Source of the DNA: Candidatus Methanosuratincola sp.
GTDB taxonomy: Archaea > Thermoproteota > Methanomethylicia > Methanomethylicales > Methanomethylicaceae
Length of the DNA: 64,000 nucleotides
Direction of reading: 5' to 3'
NCBI GenBank assembly: GCA_037478935.1
Contig: JBBFLR010000003.1
Coordinates: 62,001 to 126,000 of the forward strand
A model generated the notes under the pieces. The model did not search any database. It was not told the DNA's origin and was given only the letters and a program-made list of their open reading frames with translations. Shown one piece after another: positions 1 through 7,755 of the stretch; positions within the stretch are counted from its first letter, which is position 1; every line of letters begins with the position of its first letter. Position numbers and translations under genes: made by a program.

Positions 1-300
1 CCGGTGCGCATATCTGACCTCAGGTATGCTGACCTCTTTGTTGTCTACACCCACGAAGGAGGCAGGATATCGGAGAGGCTCGTCTACGGAGAAGGATGGA
101 CAATCTCCTCTGTGATGACTGGCGGGGTCGCAGGGGAGGCCGTTAATCCGATTAACTTGGAAGCTGGTACTGGTCTTTGGGACCCCGGTGAGACGGTCTG
201 CATCACCGTCACACCAACGGTGCCTTTTAGCGGAGGCGTATGGGCAGTTTTATTGGCGCTGCCTGACGGATCGGTATGCAGCAGGAGCTTTGGAGGTTGA
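1..300 (+). CDS. arlG: Archaellum protein FlaG/ArlG-like, C-terminal part (truncated by window edge)
   Basis: The reading frame is open to the left edge, so the gene begins upstream and only about 99 residues are visible. The piece resembles the beta-sandwich of archaellar FlaG/FlaF proteins, which form the periplasmic stator that links the motor to the S-layer. Supporting signs are the start of a strand-rich domain (DLFVVYTHEGG), a YGEGW segment, and a WDPGE turn followed by alternating hydrophobic strands and a closing LPDGS segment. The next gene, arlH, starts five bases after the stop, which fits the usual fla/arl gene order. FlaF cannot be excluded because the N-terminal membrane helix is missing. 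Confidence 0.7.
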   Translation, partial: PVRISDLRYADLFVVYTHEGGRISERLVYGEGWTISSVMTGGVAGEAVNPINLEAGTGLWDPGETVCITVTPTVPFSGGVWAVLLALPDGSVCSRSFGG

Positions 301-304
301 CCTG

Positions 305-1024
305 ATGGCAGATATGCAGAAACAATCGATGGTAAGGCTCGGAACAGGCGAACTAGACCGGCTCATAGGGGGGATACCGATGCCCTCGATGAACCTCATA
401 GAAGGGGAGAATGACACTGGCAAGAGCGTCTTCGCTCAGGACGTCGCTTGGGGTGCCCTTATGTCCGGATTCACAGTCCGCTACATAACGACCGAGATGA
501 CGGTCGAGTCCCTCGTCTCCCAGATGGAGAGCCTCTCCTTCAACGCCTCCCCGTTCTTCATCAAGGGGATCTTCAAGATAACCGCCTTCCACGCGAAGGG
601 AATCAATTGGGACGAGAGCATAGCCTCGAATTACCTGACGGTGATGCTCAATTTCATAAAGAAGAAGGGGGACGCCAACGTCGTCATATTCGACTCGCTC
701 ACGTATATAGCAACACACTCATCGGAGAAGGATCTCCTCAACTTCCTCTCGGAACTCAGAAACTACGTGGATCAGAGGGGGAGGATAGTCTTCGTAACCA
801 TCCACCCGTTTGCCTTCGACTCCAACCTCCTGATCCGGATTCGGTCTATCTGCGACGGTCACATGGTCTTCAAGGTCAAGACCCTTCCCAGCAACGAGAC
901 TGCGAGGACCTTGGAGATCCTCAAGCTGAGGGGTGCAGCTAAGGCGACTAACAATCTTTGCACGTTCAAGGTGGAACCGGGGCTAGGCATAAGGGTTCTG
1001 CCGTTTACACAGGTGAAGGCATAA
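305..1024 (+). CDS. arlH: Archaellum motor ATPase-like protein FlaH/ArlH
   Basis: KaiC/RecA-like protein of 239 residues that binds ATP and regulates assembly of the archaellum motor with ArlI and ArlJ at the membrane. Walker A is GENDTGKS at residues 34-41 and Walker B is VVIFDSL near residue 125. The length matches the family. ATG 305 is chosen because GGAGGT lies about 10 bases upstream inside the end of arlG; the same frame extends back to 188 but that would overlap arlG by over 100 bases. The Walker A has Asn-Asp-Thr in place of the more common small residues, as is seen in other FlaH proteins. Role is by family; the motifs are visible. Confidence 0.92.
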   Translation: MADMQKQSMVRLGTGELDRLIGGIPMPSMNLIEGENDTGKSVFAQDVAWGALMSGFTVRYITTEMTVESLVSQMESLSFNASPFFIKGIFKITAFHAKGINWDESIASNYLTVMLNFIKKKGDANVVIFDSLTYIATHSSEKDLLNFLSELRNYVDQRGRIVFVTIHPFAFDSNLLIRIRSICDGHMVFKVKTLPSNETARTLEILKLRGAAKATNNLCTFKVEPGLGIRVLPFTQVKA

Positions 1025-1085
1025 GCAGGTCGGGGGAAGGCTAGCATAGGGACGGGTTAAAAGAAAGAATCGTGGTTGGATAGGG

Positions 1086-2865
1086 GTGAAAAGAGCTGGC
1101 TAACGAGGTCTCAGGTGGAGGGGCAGCAGGCCTTAAGGCAGACAACGGTCTCAACTGCTCCCTCGCCGACCTCCTTGGCAACGAGTACGGGGAATATGCG
1201 GCGAAGGCACCCCACCTCCACGAGTACGCACACGCTGCCCATAAGGATCCCGCCTTGGCTGGTGTCCAGCTCCAGTTCAAACCCTCGCTCTCGAGGGACC
1301 TCCGCCTCCTCAAGAAGTTCAGCATCATATACCCTGCCTCGGATAACATATTTATCCATGTCTTCAAGGGTGTCAGGGACGCCTACGGCAAGTACCGCCC
1401 CATAGAGCCGCGGCTGCCACCTGACAAGAAGGATCTCATAGACAGGACAGAGGTATTGCTTGCTTCGATGATAAACGACAAGACTGCCCAGCAGATAGCC
1501 GAGAAGAGGGAGGCTATGCTTAAGGAACTCTTTGAGGAGGTCGTTAAGATTGAGGGGTCGCCGATCCCGTCCGGAAAGAAGGGCAGGACACCGTCCCCTA
1601 TGGTACTTAACAGGGATCTCTACGAGCGACTCAAGTACGAGATAATGACCGATAAGATCGGTATGGGGCCGATCGAACCCCTGATAAAGGACCCGTACAT
1701 AGAGGATATCTCCTGCGATGGTGTAGGGCCTGTTTTTGTCGAGCACAAGATATTCGGGCCGATGACCACGACAATAGAGTTCAAGACCGTCCAAGATCTC
1801 GACACATTCGTGGTCAAGGTCTGTGAGAAGATCGGCAGGCCTGTTAGCCCAAGGAGACCGATAGTTGACGCCTCTCTTCTGGACGGGTCGCGCCTCAACG
1901 TCGTCTTCGGGACCGACGTCAGCAGGCGGGGGAGCAACTTCACAATTAGAAAGTTCTCAAAGATACCTCTCAGCATCACCCAGCTGGTCAAATTTGGAAC
2001 ACTCGATGCCAGGATGGCTGCTTATCTGTGGATGATGCTGGAGTCGGGCATGTCCATGTTCATCTGCGGTGAGACTGCCTCTGGGAAGACGACGACCCTC
2101 AACGCCATCACAGTCTTCATAAGGCCAAACGCAAAGGTGATCACAATAGAGGACACCCCTGAGGTCTACATCCCACACCCTAACTGGGTCAGCGAGTGCA
2201 CGAGGAGGGGAGAATCTGAGTCCTCATCTGTTGAGCTATTCGACTTACTAAAGTCCGCTTTGAGGCAGAGGCCGAACTATATCATTGTCGGCGAGATCAG
2301 AGGTAGAGAGGGAAACATCGCCTTCCAGGCCATCCAGACCGGGCACCCGGTAATATCCACATTCCATGCAGCATCGATGCAGAAGCTTATCCAGAGGATC
2401 ACCGGCGACCCGATAAACATCCCAGCTGCCTATGTCGACAACCTGAATGTCGTGCTCTTCCAGAGCAGCGTGAAGAGCCCCAAAACTGGCAAGTTCGAGA
2501 GGAGGGTCACCGGTATCTGCGAGATTATCGGTATAGACCCTGTTGAAAAATCCTACAACTTCATCGAGATCTTCTCATGGGACCCGGTTACAGACACGCA
2601 TACGTTCAGGGGTGTAGGGAACAGTTATCTCCTCGAGTACAAGGTTGCACCTGCAAAGGGCCTCTCGCCTAAGGATGCGAGAAAGATATACAACGAGCTT
2701 GAATTGAGAACATACATAATAAAAAAACTGGTCGAGCTAAACATAATGGACTACTATGACGTCTACAACGCCCTCTCTAAGGTATACGACAACCCGTACA
2801 TTGCGGACATGAACTTTGACAACTTCGCCACCAAGGCGATTGACAAAATTCTAAAGGGTGAGTGA
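1086..2865 (+). CDS. arlI: Archaellum assembly/rotation ATPase FlaI/ArlI (start one base out of frame)
   Basis: Secretion-type ATPase of the VirB11/FlaI family that drives both assembly and rotation of the archaellum. Walker A GETASGKT starts at base 2068, the TIEDTPE Asp-box follows near 2147, and Walker B IIVGEIRGRE lies near 2281. The first ordinary in-frame start is TTG 1255, but the frame is open and protein-like back to 1090 (LADLLGNEYGEYA around 1165-1203), so TTG 1255 would delete real N-terminus. A GTG at 1086 with a purine-rich leader sits one base out of frame; removing one A from the AAAA run after it would give a clean start. CTG 1096, six or seven bases after GGGGTGA, is the other option. 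Confidence 0.9.
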
Positions 2866-2898
2866 TTTGGGCGATAAAAAACCGGGGGTAAGTAGCAG

Positions 2899-4512
2899 AT
2901 GACGCAGGTACAGGCCGAGACGAAGGAGATCCCGCTATGGATGCCCCAGAAGAGCGTCGAGGAGCTCCAGAAGATAGAGGCAAAGAAGGCAAGGGAGCGT
3001 TTCCGCCTGTCCTTAAGGGATCAGCTCGAGTCGCTTTTGTTTGCCAGAACTAACAAGAAGATCTGGCACTCTATGCCCTTTTTCATAATGCACATCCTCG
3101 CTTGTTCTTATGCCGAGGTCTCCTCCATAGAGCTCGTTAGAGTCAGCAGCAGGACCAGATACGGAGCTATCACCAGGGTGATGAAGCGTATAGGCGCACT
3201 CGTTGACCTGGGAATAGAACTCCAAAGGGCGTGCGAGATATCGAGAAAGGATATGAAAACCCCTTACCTGAGGGACTTCCTCCAGCGCTTTTCGCAGATA
3301 GCCAAGATGGGAGAGGATATGATCACCTTCTTGACTAAGGAATACAATTCCTTTATGACCATGTATACCAGTGAGATGGAGAGGACGCTGACAAGACTCA
3401 AGAGATTCACGGAGGCCTACAGCGCAATACTGTCTTCCTCGGTGCTTATAGTCCTGATTCTGGTCTTTACGAGCGTGCTCTGGGGCGCAGGTGTGGAGGC
3501 CACTGGCTACGTCATGCCTGCGATCCTCGTTATTTACGCAATCTTCGCGTTTATCTTCTACGTCTCCTCGCCCTGTGCGAGGAGGATCTCTCCCCACTAT
3601 TTGGAAAAGGATCTGGCAAGCACAATCAGGTTAAGCAGGCTTGTCTTGAAGATCACAGTCGGGGTCAACCTCCTCCTGATCATGATGCTGACTTTACAGC
3701 TGATCCCATTGGCAGTCGGGTCCCTCGGTGCTGCTCTTTCTGGCCTCCCCGCTCTCCTCATAGGTTATATGGGCCTCAAGAGAACCAGGGGAATGTCATC
3801 TTTAGACGAACGGTTTCCTGAGTTCGTGACGATGCTCACGACCTCGCTTTCAACGACCGGAACTTCCCTTACCTATGCTTTCAGGGAGATCTCAAGGCTC
3901 GACTTCGGTTCGCTGAGCCGCTTCATAAAGAAGATGTACTCGAGACTCGAGATCGGTATAGAAAAGGCAATTGCATGGGACGCACTTAAGAAAGAAATCT
4001 CCAGCGATCTGATATCCATTCACTCCGAGGCGATAGCAGAGGCAAACAGGCTTGGGGCACCGGCGAAACTTTACGGTCCGCTTATCGCAAACTCATCCCT
4101 CTTTTCACTGACGCTCAGGAGACGAGTTGAGGAAACCGCGGCCCTTATGAAGGGAATCGTGGTTCCAATGCATCCGATCCTTTGTGCGATAATGGGATTA
4201 ATTATGGCCATCCTGACACAGTTCATAGCAATCTTCTCCCAGTTTGAGCAGCAGGGTCTCCCAGTCATATTTGCCACAGTGCCTTCGTTGGCATCTATAG
4301 AAGCGTACATATACATCGTCCTAGGAACACTCACTTTCGTCAACGCATTCGTACTGCACGAGATAGGTGGCGAGCAGGAGTTCGACCTCACCTTCTACCT
4401 CGGCCTGTTCATAACGACCGGATGGCTTACCTACTTCTTCTGCTTCACATCCGTCTCGGCGTATCTCGAGAGCATTGGCCTGGGGAGGATGATCAATATT
4501 ATAGGAGCATGA
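2899..4512 (+). CDS. arlJ: Archaellum membrane platform protein FlaJ/ArlJ
   Basis: Polytopic membrane protein of 537 residues that forms the platform on which ArlI and ArlH act and through which archaellins are inserted. It has an N-terminal soluble stretch, hydrophobic segments near residues 175-225 and 245-295, a large cytoplasmic loop containing FVTMLTTSLSTTGTSL (T2SF-like domain) and a C-terminal cluster of membrane helices near 415-535. Length is typical for archaellar FlaJ. It starts 33 bases after arlI with a GGGGGTAAG ribosome site. Position after arlI supports the call. Confidence 0.92.
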   Translation: MTQVQAETKEIPLWMPQKSVEELQKIEAKKARERFRLSLRDQLESLLFARTNKKIWHSMPFFIMHILACSYAEVSSIELVRVSSRTRYGAITRVMKRIGALVDLGIELQRACEISRKDMKTPYLRDFLQRFSQIAKMGEDMITFLTKEYNSFMTMYTSEMERTLTRLKRFTEAYSAILSSSVLIVLILVFTSVLWGAGVEATGYVMPAILVIYAIFAFIFYVSSPCARRISPHYLEKDLASTIRLSRLVLKITVGVNLLLIMMLTLQLIPLAVGSLGAALSGLPALLIGYMGLKRTRGMSSLDERFPEFVTMLTTSLSTTGTSLTYAFREISRLDFGSLSRFIKKMYSRLEIGIEKAIAWDALKKEISSDLISIHSEAIAEANRLGAPAKLYGPLIANSSLFSLTLRRRVEETAALMKGIVVPMHPILCAIMGLIMAILTQFIAIFSQFEQQGLPVIFATVPSLASIEAYIYIVLGTLTFVNAFVLHEIGGEQEFDLTFYLGLFITTGWLTYFFCFTSVSAYLESIGLGRMINIIGA

Positions 4513-4522
4513 GGTGGGTTAG

Positions 4523-5695
4523 ATGGAGTCAATATCTTCTATAATGATGCTCGCAGCGATCGCAGCTGCGGTACTAATGGCCGCCTCTATCTTTCTGATG
4601 GTTTTGATTGACTTGGTTAGGACGCTTAGGGCGAAAAGTATGCCCAAAAACCCGTCTGTTGTCCCCGTTCAGTCCCAACCGACATCTGTAGCGCAGGCAA
4701 CCACCGTTAATCCGACGGGAGAAAAGAGGCGGATCATATTCAGGCGCACCCTCTTTACCGTCTGGTTCAACAGGAGGGGGAGACCTTCAGGAACCATCAA
4801 AATTACCAGGGCAGAAGTCGACCCTTCCTCTGACGCAGCTGCTGCTCCATCTACAGGTGCTGTAATCGAGCCTCAGGCAGTCACAAATGTTGCTGCTGAT
4901 ACGGCTGCAGTTACTGCTGCGACCGACGCTGTCACATCTCCTGCATCTGCAGAGTCGCAGGATGCCGTCCCTCTTGCCAGCCCGCCGGATGCACCAGCAG
5001 ATGCGCCCTCTGCCCCGGATGCAGCAGGGTCATCTGAGAAAGAACCGCCGCTCGTGCCCCCTCAGGCACCCGTGCCGCCCAGTCCAGCAACCGAAGGCCC
5101 CCCTCCTACGCCTTCCGCACAGGTTACTTCTTCTTCAACCATGGGCCCCATGCCCAAGCAGACGCCAGCAACCACTCTTGGGGTGGGCGAAGGAAAGCCG
5201 GAGGACGGTCCCACAACAGGAGAGCAAAACGGCGAAGCCGAATCACAGGGAGAGGCAGAGGTCAAGGTCAAGGTGAAGCCCATAGCCAGCCTCTCTGAGG
5301 CGAGAAAGATAATTGAGGAGAAGGCCAAGCGTTCGACCAGCGCCCCTGCGCCTCCTCCGGACGTTTCGGCCACTGATGATGTGGCCTCGCTGCTCGGAAT
5401 ACCTGCAGACAGTAACGTAAAGGGAGTTGAGAGTAAGCCCAAACCCCAGCCCCAACCGACACCGAAAATCTCGGATAAAAGCGGTTCCGTTTCATCTCCA
5501 GATCTGGAAGAGTCCAAGGTGCAAAATGGAGATGAAATAACGGCACGCTTCTCACCAGACGACCCTGCTGCACTGCTCGAGAGGAGGGATGCTTCGACAG
5601 AAGCCATGGATATCTCAAAGCAGCTCATTGAATTAAAAGATTCATTGTTAAAACTAGAAAAGAAGCTGAAGAGCCTGAAGCACGAAGAGGTGTGA
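4523..5695 (+). CDS. Pro/Ala-rich membrane protein with C-terminal coiled coil, end of archaellum operon
   Basis: Protein of 390 residues that I do not recognise. Residues 5-35 are a single hydrophobic helix followed by basic residues, so the rest is probably cytoplasmic. Residues 100-330 are low-complexity, rich in Pro, Ala, Ser, Thr and acidic residues, with short KVKVK and PQPQP stretches. The last 30 residues (MDISKQLIELKDSLLKLEKK region) form a predicted coiled coil. It starts ten bases after arlJ with GAGGTGGG before ATG, so it is cotranscribed with the motor genes. One transmembrane helix plus a coiled coil is reminiscent of crenarchaeal FlaX, but no sequence similarity was identified. 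FlaC/D/E homology is not evident. Confidence 0.75.
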   Translation: MESISSIMMLAAIAAAVLMAASIFLMVLIDLVRTLRAKSMPKNPSVVPVQSQPTSVAQATTVNPTGEKRRIIFRRTLFTVWFNRRGRPSGTIKITRAEVDPSSDAAAAPSTGAVIEPQAVTNVAADTAAVTAATDAVTSPASAESQDAVPLASPPDAPADAPSAPDAAGSSEKEPPLVPPQAPVPPSPATEGPPPTPSAQVTSSSTMGPMPKQTPATTLGVGEGKPEDGPTTGEQNGEAESQGEAEVKVKVKPIASLSEARKIIEEKAKRSTSAPAPPPDVSATDDVASLLGIPADSNVKGVESKPKPQPQPTPKISDKSGSVSSPDLEESKVQNGDEITARFSPDDPAALLERRDASTEAMDISKQLIELKDSLLKLEKKLKSLKHEEV

Positions 5696-5763
5696 TTACT
5701 GCAGATTTTTTACTGGAATCACTTCGAATGAACTTTACCAACGTCACCATTCCAAAAGACAAC

Positions 5764-5772
5764 TTATAAATA
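5764..5772 (+). promoter_or_regulatory. TATA box of ybjQ-family gene
   Basis: CTTATAAAT lies 34-42 bases before ATG 5806, giving a predicted transcript start near 5794 just before the ribosome site. It separates this gene from the archaellum operon that ends at 5695. Confidence 0.6.
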
Positions 5773-5805
5773 ACTTCTTCAGCCATGTGTTAAAAGGTGT
5801 CGATA

Positions 5806-6135
5806 ATGGTAGACTTTTTCGTGACTACAACCGACCAAGTTCCAGGCTACAGGGTGGTTAAGATACTTGGAATAGCAAGAGGTGCAACGGTAAGGGCAAA
5901 GCACCTTGGGAAGGACATTGTGGCCGGTCTGAGGAACATCGTAGGCGGAGAAGTGAAGGAGTATACAGAAATGCTCGCAGAGGCTAGAGACATCGCCCTT
6001 AATGGGATGGTGCAGAACGCGAAGGAGATGGGTGCTAACGGAGTCATCGGAGTGCGGTTTATGACCTCTTCTGTAGCTGCAGGCGCCGCGGAGGTCTTTG
6101 CCTACGGGACAGCGGTCATGCTCGAGAAAGAGTGA
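5806..6135 (+). CDS. YbjQ/UPF0145 family protein
   Basis: Small protein of 109 residues matching the YbjQ (UPF0145, DUF74) family, which forms pentameric beta rings; the function is not established, although heavy-metal binding has been suggested. Visible family traits are the N-terminal strand pair with VPGY, the GATVRAKHLGKD stretch, the amphipathic helix with EMLAEARDIAL and the closing GANGVIGVRF motif. ATG 5806 is preferred over GTG 5797 because AAAAGGTG sits about seven bases upstream. It has its own promoter and a hairpin terminator, so it is a single-gene unit. Confidence 0.85.
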   Translation: MVDFFVTTTDQVPGYRVVKILGIARGATVRAKHLGKDIVAGLRNIVGGEVKEYTEMLAEARDIALNGMVQNAKEMGANGVIGVRFMTSSVAAGAAEVFAYGTAVMLEKE

Positions 6136-6157
6136 TTGATTAATCACTTCATTTTTT
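6132..6157 (+). terminator. Hairpin plus T-run after ybjQ-family gene
   Basis: A perfect 6-bp stem, GTGATT and AATCAC with a four-base loop, overlaps the stop codon and is followed by a run of six T at 6152-6157. This looks like an intrinsic-type terminator; in archaea the T-run alone may suffice. Confidence 0.5.
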
Positions 6158-6461
6158 ACATGCGTTCCAAACTTCTGGGGATCATTTGCACTAAAGTTAA
6201 ATCGGGTGAATTCCGACCTTTGCTTCTGCCCTGCTTTCCGCCAAATGGAACCGATGCGATCTTGCCAAAATGCTATATGCCTGTTTCATACAGAAAGAGT
6301 TCTGCATTAGATGTTTTTTAGGGAATTGCCTTTTTAAATGGAATTTTGTATTGTATTTTACAGGAGATCAGAATTTCATTCGTTTTTTGCCGGAATTGTT
6401 TGAATCGCCTCAACCCAAAACCCTAAATCCTCCCCGTGCAGAGTAGTATCAGGTGCAGCAG
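6158..6461. other. Gene-free stretch
   Basis: About 300 AT-rich bases between a ybjQ-family gene and a hypothetical gene. The only open frame (to 6321) has no ribosome site and no protein-like character. A TATA-like TTTTTAAAT at 6331-6339 could be the promoter of the next gene, with an approximately 100-base leader. Nothing else is recognised. Confidence 0.5.
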
Positions 6462-6824
6462 ATGCCCAGGCGGAAGACGAGAAAGTCGCTTAAGAAGATA
6501 ATCGACGAGGCTGAGGAGCAGGCAGAAAAGAGGGAACTCTCCTTGGGGCGCCCGCTGGTCGAGGAGATCGACGACCTAGTCTGGCACGAGGACGAGATCG
6601 TCATATACTCCCCCACGATGATAGACCTCCCGGCAAAGGTCTTCAAGATGATGGCAGGGGGGCTCAAGCGCCGCGGCTTCAAGGTCTACAGGCAGAAGGG
6701 CGTCGAGCTCAGGAACGACCGCCTGGTAAAGACGGACAGGTACATCGTAGAGGGCGAGGGGGCAGCCGAGGAAGCTGCGATCTGCGCGAAGCTGAACAAC
6801 CTCTCGATTGTCGAGTCTTGCTGA
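6462..6824 (+). CDS. Conserved-looking hypothetical protein
   Basis: Product of 120 residues that I do not recognise. It has a basic N-terminus, then a charged helix (residues 10-30, rich in Glu and Lys), then a mixed alpha/beta region with EIVIYSPTMIDLP and a Lys/Arg-rich segment GLKRRGFKVYRQKG, ending in a helix EGAAEEAAICAKL. GC content and codon choice match the neighbours, so it is likely a real gene. ATG 6462 is preferred to GTG 6453 because CAGGTG lies just upstream. The basic centre could bind nucleic acid, but that is only a guess. Confidence 0.65.
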   Translation: MPRRKTRKSLKKIIDEAEEQAEKRELSLGRPLVEEIDDLVWHEDEIVIYSPTMIDLPAKVFKMMAGGLKRRGFKVYRQKGVELRNDRLVKTDRYIVEGEGAAEEAAICAKLNNLSIVESC

Positions 6825-7159
6825 ATGCAATGAAGTAAGGCACAAAATACTGATTAAATTTTTGACACACACTAATTTAAATTATATCATTTAATTCAGA
6901 ATTTGTCGATCAAAAAGTTCCTGTGCGGCCAATCTTTCAGTTAATGATCTGTTGAAGAGAGTTTTGGGCGCTCGCTTCTAAGACACCCGCCTCATTTCTT
7001 TTAATTTTATTTCCTTCTTCTTTCTTTCCACCCTCTCCCATCTTGTTCAGCCTGAATATGCTTCTTTTCCAAAACTGATGGCAACAGTTCACTCCAGTGT
7101 ATTAACGTCTAGCGAATTTTAGCCGTGAGCATTTTAAAATAAGCGAAAGGGGCGTATGC

Positions 7160-7690
7160 ATATTGGATCGAACCAGCGCAACGGCAACAAAGCCGGGAGT
7201 TGCACCGTGAGCATGATGGGCGACGTCTGGAAACAGCATGCACAGAACGTGCAGCGGAATGAGGTACCAGCGTTAACACGAGCACCAGAAACCGGAGGCG
7301 GACGGGAAGAAAAAAAGAGGTCTTGATAGAATGAGCCTGACACAGAGGAACCAGAAGGGGAGCATGGCGAACGGCGGGTAGCGAAGTCAAAGCAAAGCGA
7401 AGGAAACGGGGGGCGCACAGGAGAGGAAAATAAAAAGCAGGTTGCCGCGCGGGAAGGATCGCCCGGCGTCGTGGGCAGATGGGAAAAGGAGGGGAAGAGG
7501 ACGATACGCGGCCACTCATGGATGCATAGCACGGTAAGGACATGTCAACGCCGGATTTCAAACCGTAACTACCCATGGGGAAGGAGGTAAGGCAGGGGGG
7601 AGTAGAGCATTATAGAGTAAAGTAAAACGGGGCGACAGAGCCGGCCGAAGCTGAACCGCCTCGGGACGGATGTATCTGAACACTTTCGCT
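7160..7690 (+). ncRNA. Candidate structured noncoding RNA (unproven)
   Basis: A purine-rich tract lies between a TATA-like element near 7138 and the promoter of the sensor kinase near 7716. It holds repeated GGAAAC/GAAA elements and short hairpins typical of structured RNA. I checked by eye for RNase P and SRP RNA signatures and did not find them. The call rests on composition only. Confidence 0.25.
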
Positions 7691-7711
7691 TGCCCATAAA
7701 TCCATGAAAGA

Positions 7712-7720
7712 GTTTTTAAA
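7712..7720 (+). promoter_or_regulatory. TATA box of sensor kinase gene
   Basis: TTTTTAAAT at 7712-7720 predicts transcription from about 7742, which argues against TTG 7729 as the start of the kinase gene. Confidence 0.5.
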
Positions 7721-7755
7721 TCCCCTTCTTGGATAACTTTGGGAAGGTGTATCCG

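Larger units (their letters stand above)
6825..7755. other. Long intergenic region with a purine-rich half
   Basis: More than 900 bases without a supported gene. Bases 6840-7060 are AT-rich with a pyrimidine tract at 6997-7050. From about 7141 the composition changes to strongly purine-rich GC sequence with many GAAA-type tetramers and several small hairpins, for example CGGC/GCCG at 7182-7195 and TGCAC/GTGCA at 7239-7253. Open frames on the minus strand (7134-7576) are low-complexity Pro/Ser/Arg products without ribosome sites and are rejected. A TATA-like TTTTAAAATAAG at 7133-7144 could drive a plus-strand noncoding transcript. Confidence 0.5.

Noticed and set aside
6136-6321. 61-codon frame after the ybjQ-family gene
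   Set aside because: Lies behind a terminator-like hairpin, has no ribosome site and looks random.
7134-7576. Two minus-strand open frames in the purine-rich gap
   Set aside because: Ser/Pro/Arg/Cys-rich products without ribosome sites or conserved pattern, explained by base skew.
7160-7690. RNase P or SRP RNA in the purine-rich gap
   Set aside because: The conserved GAGGAAAGTCC and helix-8 GGAAGG-type signatures were not found in the right context.
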